Shown here: in pieces, positions 11,268 to 23,100 of the stretch | Layout: every line of letters starts with the position of its first letter | Position numbering within the stretch: the stretch's first letter is position 1 | The notes under the pieces: generated by a model | What the model was told of the DNA's origin: nothing | Databases searched by the model: none | What the model saw: only the letters and a program-made list of their open reading frames with translations | NCBI GenBank assembly: GCA_016858145.1 | Contig: JAEHOE010000028.1 | Span: 806,001-870,000, forward strand | Origin: Edaphochlamys debaryana | Taxonomy: Eukaryota > Chlorophyta > Chlorophyceae > Chlamydomonadales | Length of the DNA: 64,000 nucleotides | Direction: 5' to 3' | Translations under genes and position numbers: made by a program

Positions 11268-14200
11268 CTACCACTTCTTGCCGTACGCCACAATTCCGCA
11301 GGAGTAGGCGGACAGGCCCCGTGCCGTGGCGTTCTGGGGGAAGGGATGGGGATGGAGCAAGGGTTCGGCGGGTTGAGAGGTTGACCGGGTCTACGACCGG
11401 GGGATGAGCGTGCAAGGCACGCAAGCACTCGGCTGTTGCCGTGGCTAGTAGACAGCTCCACGTGCCGCAGGGTGCGACAAGCATTCTCGAAGGGGTAGCA
11501 AGTAACCCGCCACGCCCGTAGGCTTGCACTGAGTTTCGCTGCTTACGTTGTTGCACGTGGTGAGCCCAGTGGCGGCCTTGACCGCGTCCTCCGAGGCGTA
11601 GTTGTAGCTGGGGGGTGGGGTGGGGTTGGGGGCAGGGGGACCAGATGGGGACATGAGTCGACCAGTGTGCCCTAGCCCAAGCCTGGCCGCTGCTGGCTCC
11701 CAGTACCCGCCCCCGCCCCCGCGCACCTGTACCAGCGGTAGGTGCACAGCTTGTCAGAAAACACGGCCCAGTACTTCCTGAGGGGGGGCAAAGCGAGGGG
11801 GAGGATCAGTTGGGGTCGTGAGCGTATTGGCGCCCGGGGCCCGCCCGACTTCACAACGCGCATTCACCCATGCCCGCACACCGGCCCGCCCGCACCCCGA
11901 GCTCGTCTTGTCCTTGGCGAGCACCAGGGCGTTCTGCCAGGTGGTCGAGTCGGTGCACTGGGCCGTTCCGAAGTCCACCACGGAGCAGGCGTTGGCGCCG
12001 AACGTGGGGGCGGCGGCGGCGTTGCACTTGTCGGGGTAGTAGTTCTTGGCCTGGTGGGGAGGACGGACGGGGAGGGCGGCATGGGAGGCGGGTAAGGGTG
12101 TGCGAGAGGGAAGGAGCAGGGTGGGAGGCCAACCCTAAGGCATGAGGGGGGCAGAGGATACCGAGCCATCAGGCAAGGCCGATCGAAGGGCATGGCTGCT
12201 GACTGCTCGGCTTCACGCCCTCACCGCGTCGAGGGTGGGCTGGTTGTAGGTGTACCACTGGTTGCCGCAGCGGGGGTCGGTGGTCACAGCCCACGAGTAG
12301 CCTGCGAAGGCGGGGAGGGAGGGAGGAAGGGAGGGAGGGAGAGTCAGCCTGGTGTGGTGCCCAAGCCGGCCAGCGGGATAGCTGGGAGCCCATTCCGCCT
12401 CGCAGCAGCGGAGCAAGGGCCCGCAGTCACTGCTTGGTACTCAGCAGCTGTGACTGGCATGCTCCGACTCTCCACCCTGTTGCCTTCATGTACCCGCATT
12501 CACCCTTGAGCTGATGAGGGCCACGTCCTCTGCCCCACGCCCTCCCCCTAACCAAGGCACCCCCCCTCCCTCTACTCCCTCCCTCCCCCGACCCCCGCCC
12601 ACCCCAGTAGGTGTTGCTGATGGCCGCCGTCCGGGAGGTCTGCCACTTGCTGGAGTCGGTGCACTTGGTGACGGCGGCCGGCTTCTTGCCAGACAGGATG
12701 ATGCCGCAGGCGGGCGACGCGGAAGTGCCGTACTTGGCGAGCATGTCAGCATTGCAGTCCTTGACTACGTCATTGACGTACGACCAGTCCTGCGGGGCAT
12801 CGAGGGCGGGGAGGGTACAGAGTCGGACAAGGCGCTTCTCGCCTGGCATGGCCGGCAGCAGTACACACAGGGCATGCCGTACTCCCGTACGCTTGCTGCC
12901 GTACGTGCTCACCGAGCTGCTCCAGCGGCCGTAGCCGGTGCCGCACGTGCCGTTGATTGCAACCGCGTAGATCTGGCCGGGCTGTGCCTTGGCCTCGACC
13001 CACGCCTTGAGGTCAGCGATGCGGGTCGCGTTGGTGCACGTGGCCTGGCCGGACCGCATGATGGCGCACGGCACCTTGAAGCCCGCCGTGCACGCATCCA
13101 GGGCGCTCTTCTCAGCCGAAGCCTTGTCAGCCGCGTTGTAAGAGTAGCTGCAGGCGGCGGGACAGGGGCGGAGCAGGACTCGGTTGGATGCTTGGGTTGC
13201 TGTGTTGGGGCTGGGCACCCAGCCGTCGGGGAGGATTGGCCCTGGCCCCAAGCCAGCAGACCCTAGTTGCAGCACCCCATGCCACCTGGGCAGGGTAGGC
13301 CGTCCGACCATGCACTGCCGCCCCCCACCTCCCCGCCATCGCCACATGCGGTGAGCACCCCTCCACGCACCCGTACTGGTTGCACGCCCCCGTGGCCGCC
13401 ACGCTCCAGTACTTGTTGTAGATCGTCTTCTTCCAAGCGCTGTACACGCCGGGGGTCCAGGCGGTCGAGGTGGTGCACTTGGACGCAGCTGAAGCGGGTG
13501 CAGAACACACAGGGGGGTTTGATTGAAGAGGGTTGTGGGAATCGAAGGACGTGGGGAGCAGGTGCCAGGGAGCCAGGTGCGGGTGTGTGGGCTAGCACGC
13601 TGCTGCAGGCTATGCGGGCTAACACAGCAGGATTAACGGTGTAGAGCGTCCGCGGGGGATGCGTCCAGAGAGCACACAGATCCCTGCTTGCACACCGCGG
13701 CCCCGCTCCCGGCCTGCTGGCTCACATGACTTGAGGGAGACGCTCTTGATGGTGAGTGGGTTGAACGTAATGCCGGCAAGACCCGCGCCCCTCTGCGCGG
13801 AGGAGGGAAAGAAAGCGAGCGAGGCGCGTTGGTACCGGCACTGTCAACCAGGGAAGCCCAGCAGGCGGTGCGCTGTGTGTGCAAGCGCGTACGGCAGTGT
13901 CGTACAGGTGCACACACCTTGATGCGGAAGTGGCCGGGGTACGACGAGTCGCCCCAGCTGGAGCCCCATGCGGCGCGGACCAGCCAGTACGGCACGCTCT
14001 TGCCGCTGACGGTGGCGGAGCCGTACCCGACGATGGCGAAAGGCAGCTGTGGGGTCAAGGGGCGTGTGGGGGGGGGGGGGGCTCAGGGCTGCAATGTTGA
14101 GCTAGCCTGTAGCAAGCCCCGCTGGGATGCTAGATGCCTGCCGCCCGCCACATGTTCCCTTGGCCATGAGCTCCGTCCAGAGCCCTGCACGAGGCCTTCC

Positions 14201-17108
14201 CGGCTCCCGTTCGTACCACGTTGTTGTCGAACGGCTCGTCGCTGTACGACTCGTACAGGCAGTCCGACGTCAGGATGCCGCCCTTGTAGCTGAACAGCGC
14301 ATCGCACGTGTTCATCTCAACCAGGATCGCGCCGGCCTGCCCAGAGCACAGTGCCTGCAGTTGAGGGCCAGAGACGGGGTAGGCGTGAGCTGGGTGAAGG
14401 GGCCGGGCCCATGTGCGCACAGCTGGCCATGTAGACAGAGCACGCAAGCCCGCCCGTAACCGAAGGGCGCCCCGGAAACCTATCCGCTATTTAATCTCGC
14501 TCTGCTCACCATGCGCATCTCCTCCTCGTCGTGGTTGAGGTAGTTGAAGCCAGAGATGGTGTAGCGCTTGGAAGAGGTCTTGGAGCTGGCGCGGCAGGTC
14601 TTGCGCGGGCTGTCGGTGAAGGGGCGGTACGAAGACATCTCGTACGGGTAGTCAGACTCGGCCATCACACCTGGGCGGACAGATGCGACGGCGGGTATGG
14701 ACAGGGCGTGAGGGATGGAGGGGTCAGGGTTGGAAACGGCAAGGCCCTGCTGAAAGGACGGGCCGGTGCATGCTGTGCCGCCGACGCCAGAGGCAAGAAG
14801 AGGGTTGTGCTTGCAGCGGGGCACGCTAGCTGCAGGCCCTCACCCAACAAGAGCCCGGGACCTGCCCCGCTCGCGTGCTCACCCTCCCTCTGCGCATAGT
14901 CGAGGGCAATGTCCACCTGGCCACCGTCGCACCCCAGGTTCTCGCCTGCATCAGGAAGGGAGGAATGTGCCGATGCATAGTGACACGACCGCAGACATGA
15001 CAAACTAGGGCGCTAGCGTGTCAATCAATACCTGTCGGCGTAAGGTCTAGTTACTGCCCGGCCCCGGCCCCGCGCCGTGAACGACACACAGCAGGCGTAT
15101 GCGCCCGCCCCGCGCAAGGCGCATCCTGCTCAGTACCCACCGCCGTACGAGGAGCTCGTGACAGCGCAGTCCACCAGCTGCTGGTTGCTCAGGTTGGGGA
15201 GCAGCGTGCCAGTGGAGAGGTACGACTGGGCTTGCATGGCGGCGGTCACGGCGAAGGCCCAATCCGCAAAGCATTTCTGTGGTTGGGGCAGCAGGAGCGG
15301 CGAGGTCGGTGGGGACAGGCGGATGGTGTCCTCTCATACGTTCTTGTTCCTGACTCAGTTATGCGTGATGGGGACTTGCTGCACACGCGCAGAGGTCCCA
15401 TTCCGGCGGACCCCGCCCTTGCTGATGGGACCCTGACTAGGATGAGCCCAACGTCATGTACGGTCGCAGTGCGGCCTGCAGCCCGACTCACGCTCCCCGT
15501 GTTCTGAGCGGCGTTGAGCGTGTTGCGGTTGTCGATCAGCGAGTAGCTGCAGGTGGCCGGGGTCGACTTGGGCGCAGATGAGAAGAGAGAACGGGCGGAG
15601 CGGCGGTGCGAGGTGGGCGGGCGGCCGTCGAGGCCGCGGTCCAGCTGGCTCGTCAGGCCCACCTGGGTTGGGTCAGGCGGGGTGCGGAGCAGCACAGGGG
15701 CGGTGAGGCTAGCGGGGGTCGGGGCAACAAGATGCAGGGCAGCGTAGGTGGACCGCACCGGGGCCCTTCACTCCTTGCATACGAGGGACGCAGCAGCAGA
15801 TGAGGGGACATGGAGTGCAGCGTGAATCGGCCCGGGGGGGCAGCACTCACGGCGTAGAGGGTCGCCGGGTCGCTGTTGTGCTTGATGCCGCTCTCAATGA
15901 CCTCAAGGAAGCGGGCGAACACGCGCTTGCCCTGGGCGGGGAGGGAAGCGGGCGGGGAGGGGGAGGGAACGGTAAGGAGGGGCGGTGGCGCAAGGAGGGG
16001 CGTGTAGCACCCACGCAAGCACGCTACGTAAAGCCGGACAACTGCCCTTGGTGTATCCCTTCATGCGTCCGCTCACCTCCTCAGAGTCTGCCGTGTAGCC
16101 CTTCTTGTTGTCAGCGAGCCACTTGGCGAAGGCGGCCAGGGGGTTGGCCTGGAGGGCGGGGAAAGCACGGGTCGGGGGTCGGGGCCGGCGGGCCTACGGC
16201 ATGCGCCAAGGTCTGTCTGTCTCCCTGGCGGCATGCCCCAACCCCAATCATCAGCAGCCCCTGGCTTGTTCACACCCCTCCACTGCCCCAGCCCCCAGGC
16301 CCTCCCCCTCACACCTTGGCTTCCTGCAGCTGCTTTAGGGCGGCGGCCTTGGCCTCATCGATGCTCATGTAGCGGCTGGCGTCGTCGGGGCCCAGGCCGG
16401 CACCGCCATCAGCGGCGGCGGCCGCGGCACGCGTGGCGGCGGGGGCTTGCTGCTGGCAGCTGCCGAGGCCGGTGCGCTTGGCAGCGTCCACAGTGTCGCT
16501 GCAGACTGCGCGGGAGGGGAGGAGCGGAAAGGAGGGGGTTGATTGTGGTTTATTGCGAGGCCCGGCAGGACTGATTAGTGTTGGTTAGTGTATTGTTGCA
16601 ATGTTTCCCCGCAAACTGCGTCCCTCGGCTCCCCAATGTCAGCAAAACACAAACGCCTGCTGCCCGCACAGCACGGTCGGCCCTGCTGCTCGGTATCCCT
16701 GTGCTAACTCACGAGGCTCGTCGCCATTGTCGCCATCGGCATCCTCAAGCATGTGAGCGACCAGCTCAGCGCCCTGCTGCGCCTTGCCGGCGTCGATGCC
16801 GGGGGTCGGGACAGCAGCCTCCTCGGCCTGGGGCACCTGTCGTCACAAGCAACGGGAGGGGCCAAAACAAAACGTTTTTTGGTATCTCGTGCGACGCCAC
16901 TGATCGACAGTCGCGCTCAGAACGCTGGAACCTTGAAAGAGCCGAAAATTCTGGCTGGGTCCTTTCTGCAAGGCTGGACATGCGGGAGGATGGAAGATGG
17001 CGAGCGACCCTTCCCGCGACTCACAGTTTTCGCCTGGGCTAGGCCGCAAGCCAGCAGCACAAGAACACTAGCGAGCGCCCATCGGGCGCGCGGGGACATG
17101 TTCGCCAT
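11268..17108 (-). CDS. Secreted papain-fold protein with lost catalytic triad and Cys-rich C-terminal repeats
   Basis: Twenty exons (17108-17025, 16836-16713, 16505-16315, 16148-16077, 15931-15851, 15662-15492, 15276-15141, 14945-14883, 14670-14510, 14354-14217, 14046-13918, 13792-13726, 13488-13371, 13147-12913, 12789-12603, 12301-12225, 12050-11896, 11777-11727, 11607-11547, 11333-11268) give 788 residues with consistent phases. Order: signal peptide (WALASVLVLLACGLAQA), acidic linker, I29-like propeptide (FAKWLADNKKGYTADSEE), papain C1 domain (about 220-450) with NQQLVDC, LGCDGGQ, SDYPY and IVGYG landmarks, then about 340 residues of repeated Cys-rich units (A-x-C...C-x-I/V...C...W) resembling DUF4189-like repeats. 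The catalytic Cys is Asp (D246 in CFADWAF), His is Leu (L408 before PFAIVGYG) and Asn is Ala (A432 in VRAAWGSSWG). It therefore looks like a non-catalytic, secreted binding protein. Conserved fold residues and intact splicing argue against a simple pseudogene. Confidence 0.85.
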
Positions 17109-18049
17109 GCGTGGCAGGCAGGCGCCGGCGCGCTGTGGTGGGGTGGAAACACAATGGAGCAGTAGTCGTCGGGCCAGGCGATGCTGTTTCGCGAGGGCGG
17201 CCAGCCCACAGGCCATAACAAGCATCCAAGTCGTTGACGTCTGTGACTTTACCAGTGCGATGGAGCGACTGGTCGACCTCGAATGTGGAGCGCGCAATTG
17301 GAGCGCGCAGAGATGTCCGCGGCAGCAACGCGACCGGCAGACCTGTGCTATGACTCGTGTCTGTCCCACTAGCTGGGCTCTGCGGATTCAATGCCGCGTG
17401 GGGCCTTTTAGCCAAGCGCTGAACCTCCGCCGTACTCCCGTACGGCGAGTGATGGATGCCCGACGTCGTTTTGCCCGCGCCTCTCATGGCACAACAGCAC
17501 CGAACCGCAACCACAGCGACTCAGGTGTCTCTGTGATTGAAGCCGTGGGGCGCGCGAGGGTTGCCGCGGATGTCCATAAGGTAGGTAAAACCACTGGTGG
17601 GCGGGGGCGAAAACTCGCTGTCGTCCCCGATGTGAGGACGATAAAACGGTCGTAAGTCTGCAGGGCGTTTCCGCATGATGACGCTCGCACACTTCGAATG
17701 CCTGTAAGGTGTGGAGCATCCGTCGGGGAAGCAAGCATAAGCGGGGCGCTGAGATAGAGAAGTGGTGCGTGCTGGTGCGTGCAACAAGTGACGCCGCTGC
17801 TGGGGAGATGTAGAGGCTTAAAGGTACCATAATGAATTATCAAGACTATCGCGGAGCTGACTTGGAAGCCAGCTTGCGTCCCGAGTCTTGCGTCCACGCA
17901 CGGCCGTGCCTCGCCGTGCCCTCCCGGCAGCAGCAGAGACAAGCGACACGAGTTGTGCGCTGGTGCTGGTCAGTAGACAGACATAGACCAGCACGCGAAG
18001 AAGACATGCCGATGATGACGGTATAGGCTTGCCTGCACCCCTGGCGACT
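17109..18049. other. Upstream region of the papain-like gene
   Basis: Holds the minus-strand promoter and 5' UTR. Frames crossing it on either strand lack recognisable domains or splice support. Confidence 0.4.
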
Positions 18050-18840
18050 TCGGCGAATGCCGCTTCCCAGCCCATGCTCGCGGTTCGGCCGCACTGCCTT
18101 CTGCACTGCCAGCGCACCTTCAGAAGTTCCTGACGATCAGTCTCCTTGTTCGGGAGGGGGAACGGAGACATGGAGGTTTGTCGCGGTTTGCCGCAGGGGT
18201 GACAGCCAGCACACCATCGGAAACATATGCCGGTTAAACTTCTTGTTTAGGGCGGGGAAAGGTAGAGACATTGAGGTCTGCCTGAGGGGACTGAGCGGGG
18301 GTCAGCGGGGTGACCGTGGGGGGTAGACCGTGTGCAATCACACCTCAGCGGCCGGTCGGCACGGCGCTTCTCCGTGACAGTTGCACCGATGACCTTGAGG
18401 CTGGTTCCTGCTTTTGCACCAGGAATACGTGAGCCGCGGGCAGCGAACACTGCTGACAGCTGCACACACACAGTGTCGACAGCTCCGCTTGCGTATGCTT
18501 TCGCCTCGCTACGCCACATAGCATAGTGCCTGTAGGGGTCATTTTGTGTAGCGTGTGGGTGTAGTTGTGCAGGCCGCGGCAAGCTTCCACCTCCCGGGTC
18601 TGCCCGATCCCGCCCTCCATCGCGGAAGGACAGCGCTTCTCGTCTACTGCATCCCGTCATAACAACTGTTTGTGCCATCTGACCGTACTAGGCGCTGTGC
18701 TACGTGCAATACCACCGAGGATGCTGTTGCAGTTGCAGTTCCCTTCCATTTATGCTGTGGCAGCCTGCTTTTACCAGGCAGTCAACGTACCCATAGCGAG
18801 CGCTGCTGCGAAGTCTTGCCTTCTTAACCAGACATCCATC
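18050..18840 (+). repeat. Inverted copy of the exostosin gene's 5' flank
   Basis: Reads in inverse orientation to 26000-26680: shared blocks include AACATATGCC/GGCATATGTT with the GTTTAGGGCGGGGAAAGGTA stretch, CGCGGGCAGCGAACACTGCT, and CGCGGAAGGACAGCGCT. It directly precedes the truncated exostosin copy, as the real flank precedes the real gene. Confidence 0.75.
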
Positions 18841-19200
18841 ATGCTGTGGGCATCTCCAGGAGCGCGGCTACCAGCTAGCCTGGTGACGGTGGCACTGGCA
18901 TCGGTGACCGTGGCGCGCGATGAGGCGTGAGGGGGTCCGGGAGGAGGTCAGTGTGACTGAGAGCAGACTGAGGGCCATGGCGCGTCATGGCGTGCTCGCA
19001 CAAGCTCCTCCTCCGGAAATCCGGAAGCTCCCTTTCGTCCCCCTGCGGCTGCTGCAGCTGCACAGTCTGGCGCAGGAGCGTGCGGGGCCACTGGCGTGGA
19101 GGGTGGGCACGAGGGGGCCTCCTGCTTGCAACGGAAGTGTCCCCTGGTGGCGCCTCCACAGAGGTCCACAGCAAGCACTTCACCAGGAAGCGCCCCACCG
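18841..19200 (+). pseudogene. Truncated exostosin pseudogene (exons 1-2)
   Basis: Exon 1 copy 18841-18903 encodes MLWASPGARLPASLVTVALA, near identical to the start of the functional gene at 25984, but the donor GTGAGG has become GTGACC. Exon 2 copy starts at 19058 after GCTGCTGCAG (LHSLAQERAG) and has lost one base relative to the functional copy (about 19083), shifting out of the frame that would give EGGHEGASCLQRK. Homology fades near 19200, where the remaining 17 exons are missing. It lies in opposite orientation to its parent. Confidence 0.8.
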
Positions 19201-19344
19201 CAAGACGCGTTGGCAGAATTGCATGGCTTTCTGTCCGAGACCTCAACTTTTGCGGGGTTCGGGGGCTGACGTGAATCCCCATGAGTTGGCGGGGTGCAGT
19301 ACTGTGCACCTCACTGTGGCCGTGCTCTTGCCCTTCAGATGCAG

Positions 19345-20060
19345 CTGACTCCCTTGGCGGACCGCAGCCATCCCCGCAGCACCTATCTACGGGACCTCCT
19401 ATTGCCCGACGGAGCCCACGGAGGCAGAGCGCTGATGCGTGCAGTGGGCCGCAATAGTCATGCACGCGCCCGCACTGTGTGGATCTGCCGTACAGAGGCC
19501 ATACACGGGCCGTACTGAGCCGATGCCGATGCCGTTCTGAGGCCGCACAACTGCCATACTGGGGCCGCAGCTGCTGGGAGCGGGCCGCAACTCTGCGTAG
19601 GCACACCCGCTACGCTTGCTACGCTTGCTAATATACGGTCAGCACAAGGCTGTGTGTAAGAATGCCTGCCGTCCGCCTGTCTCTCTGATCCCGTCTCAGG
19701 CCTACCCTACCGCCGCGGACCCAAACACGCCTTCATCCGGTCAGGCACCATAACATGTTGCAATGACCCATGCTGCAATGCACCGAATCACGCTGCACGT
19801 CGCACACTACCCGTCTTTCTATGCAGATAGGCCAGACTGCCTCCAAGCAACCAAGCTGCGCCCCACGACTAAATAGTGATCAGCCCGCGTACATAAAGCC
19901 CCCCGAGCGCTGGCCACTGCCACCGGCCCAAAGCTGCTTAGCTACCTTCTACCTACGTACGAGGTACCTCCAGCAGGTCGCTGGCTGACCACATGCGGCC
20001 CTTCACCTGGCCCCAGGCTGCTCCCCAACGCCAACGGCCAACCCCCCCTGGGCCACTCCT
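19345..20060 (+). repeat. Second dispersed copy of an exonuclease exon plus intron flank
   Basis: DRSHP-RSTYLRDLLLPDG coding at 19360-19430 matches exon 13 of the exonuclease fusion gene, and the following bases match its intron (CACGCGCCCGC, GATCTGCCG) and the copy at 10066-10560 (CTTGCTAA...GTCAGCACA; CAGGCTGCTCCC). A small in-frame difference and lack of neighbouring exons mark it as a fragment. Confidence 0.65.
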
Positions 20061-20164
20061 TCCAGGCGCTCGAACGAGGCTGTACACCTACCCTTTCCGA
20101 CCCATGCATCACGCAACAGTCCAACAGCAAATACAGACCAGACCGGCCCCCCTCCTGCAACACA

Positions 20165-23100
20165 TCACCCTCTCGTGTACGGTATCCGCGAGTGCAGCCA
20201 TTGCATGATTGTGCTGAAGGCGTCATCTACTGTGTCGTCGCCCTTGAAGGGCCGCGGCAGGTGGAGTGCGCCGTCCGAGGGGGCCGCTGAGGGGTCATCG
20301 GTGTTCTTTTGTCGCAGCGCCAGCAATTCCGTGGCCAGGCCCGGGAGCGAGGCGTAGCGGAACCTGGGGTTTGGCACCCACGAGCAAGGAGCGGTAATGA
20401 GCAACAGTATGCCAGTTGCGATGCAAAGTTCAGGGTCCCCGCTGAGTGTACTACAAGCGTGCCCGGCCCGGCAGCGCCAGGTGGGCCCGGCAGGCCAGGT
20501 GTCGCAGCACCCCGCGTCTATGCCCCTTGCCCTGCGCTTGGGTCAAGCATCATGCCCTCATGCCCTGCCCTTGAGGTGTGCCCCTCGAGCCCTGCCCTCG
20601 GGTTGCAGCTGCGCCATGCCCTGGGACCGCGCCTCTGGGCCTGGGCCCCCTGCTATGCCTCCGTGTTATGCCTCCGCGCCCTGCCCACGTGACCAGCATC
20701 GCAACCCGAGCTCAGCTCACCTGTGCCACACGTGCCCCAGGTGAGCCTGCTTGGCCTTTATTTTGCGCTCCGGCAGGGCCTTCAGGATGTCGAGGATCTT
20801 TTCCACGTCAGCCTCCGCGATCCGCACCGAGAACGAATCCAGATCCAGGATGGATTCGAAGACGGCGTGCACGCGGTCAAAGATGATGACGGGGATGCAG
20901 CCGTGCAGTACGGCATCCTCGAGACGCGCGGACCAGCCGTCACCTGGAGGGTGCGCGGTGGGCGGGTCTCGTCAGCAAAGGGGATCTGGGCCGGCGGGCA
21001 TCCGCTCAGGGAGCACTGTGCATGAGAGGCTTCCAGGGCATGCCCACAACAACTGGCGTCATCCAGGCAGCGCCTTGCCACCCCTCCCCCACGCGCGCAC
21101 CTCCAGTCACCAGGCAGAAGGTCGCGCGCGACAGCATCTCGCTGTAGTCCCCGTGCACGTGTTCGTCATCGTTCCCGCCGATAAAGAACTTGTGCTCCTC
21201 GTGCCACTTGCCTGCCTTGGCCAGTTGGTAGATCTGCGGGGACGTCATCAACAAGAAGTTCATCACGGCCAGAGCCAGGGCCTGGGCCAGGGCATGCTAG
21301 CCTTTACCCCAAGCGACGCCAGGTGAATGGTAGCCCTGGGCTTGAGCCATCCTGCCAGCGTAGGATGGCGTAAGAGCCAACAAGTGCTGCATGGCTTCCT
21401 GGCCCGTCAACGTTCCTTGCTCCCCCCAGCTCGCACCTTCTGCCGTACGCCGCGGCTGTACTGCGGCGCTCGGTGCTTGCCCACGTCACCTTTGAAGAAG
21501 AAGAACAGATCTGCGCAGGGCCGGAGCCGGGGAGAGATGTTGTTACGTAATCTCCGCACCAGTCACTCCTCTGCGAGGGCTCCAAGCGCTTGGCTTGGTC
21601 GTTGTGGAGATCGGCACGCACCTCGGGGCTTGGAGGGCGCGCCCAGCAGCGGGCTGTGAATGTAATGCTTGGGTTGCTTGAAGGCGGGGATGACTAGGTC
21701 CTGGGGAGGGACACGATCGGCAACGTGTCACCGTGGTCGTCCGCAGCCTCGGCCCTTGCCAGGGCAAGGGCGAGCACTACAACCAGTACGCCCCGCCTTC
21801 TGCGCTCCACAATAGATCTCAGCACCCAGGGGCCCCCACCCCACGGCCCCATCCCCAGCGGCTGCTTCACCTATACGATGCGGCTTCTTGCCACGTTGTT
21901 CTCGTCAAACCCCATCCCCAGCCCCACCTTCTCCGGGTTGTAGCACGCGTGGCCCTTGGTGTGCACAAGCCAGCCCTCGGGCTGGTGGGGGGACTTGGCC
22001 TCCATGTCGTAGATGTCCTGCCAGAATGCGGTCTGGGACCTGCGGCCGGAAGCAACGGGGAGGCGGTAGGGATGGATGAAACGCTGTAGCGCTGCGGGTG
22101 GAGCTATCGGTAGGGGCCGCAGGCAGGCTTGAGCATGCGCCTGGGTTTCAGGGGCTCAGGAAGGAAGTCGGGTCCACACGCAAGCTGCGAATGCCTGTGC
22201 GCAAACTCACTTGTGGTCAAGCCCCATGCGCCCCCAGTGCGTGAGCCATATGGAGTTGTTGAGCACGTTGGGCGCCCAGCACGCGCCCTCGTCGTGCGTG
22301 AACAGGAACACGTGGTCGCGGCCGCCGCGGCGCTGCCAGAACGGGTGCGTGGCGTTGATCCACTCCACCGTGTCCATCAGCATGTTGGCCATCTGACGTG
22401 GCCGGGGGCCTGTGGGGTTGTAAGAATGGGCTCAACGACGCGCGCGTGTTCTCGGGAGCGGGTAAGAACTTGTGCATGACGTGAATCGTACGCAGACATG
22501 TTGTATGTCACCCCCACGGCGTACACGCGGCTCACCCCCGGGGCCCCTGAACCAGGGCCAGTCCGCCCACGAGCCAATGGGGAACGGCAGACAGGAGGCC
22601 TGGTGGGGGACGAAGAAGAAGTCGGCCTGGGGGGGCGGGCGCATTTGGGGGCGGGGGGTGGAAAGAGCGGAGGCCAAGGTGGGGGCAGGAAGAGCAGGAT
22701 GTCGGTGCAGGGGAGGAGACGCTCACCGATTGTTCTGGCAGAGGAACACACCGGTTAGCGGTGCCGGTATCACCGGTGCCACTCCTTTGACACGCACCCA
22801 ACGGGGATGCCATTCCGAACTCCATGTGTGGTGCCCTGCCCTTGCAAGGGCCCACACGTGCGCTTCGCCCGCCCGCCCCAGCCACTCCATCCGCTCCTCG
22901 CACCTCTTCCGGATCAAACGTGCGGTGCTCGCTAAGTAGCAGGGACTCGTGCAGCATGCCGTCCGCCGCGTACACCCACATGTCGGACCACACGGTGTGG
23001 TTTCCGGGCAGGTCGTGGCGGCGATGCACGCACCAGGGCGGGGAGATCCTGGGAAGGGGCAAGGGAAAAAGGGGTTCAATGGGCTTGATGGCTCAACTGA

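Noticed and set aside
16753..17655. 300-codon frame on the plus strand
   Set aside because: Crosses exon 1 and the promoter of the papain-like gene antisense; no domain or splice sites.
18050..20060. DNA transposon with terminal inverted repeats
   Set aside because: The inverted similarity is to the exostosin gene's own flank and exons; no transposase or target-site duplication seen.
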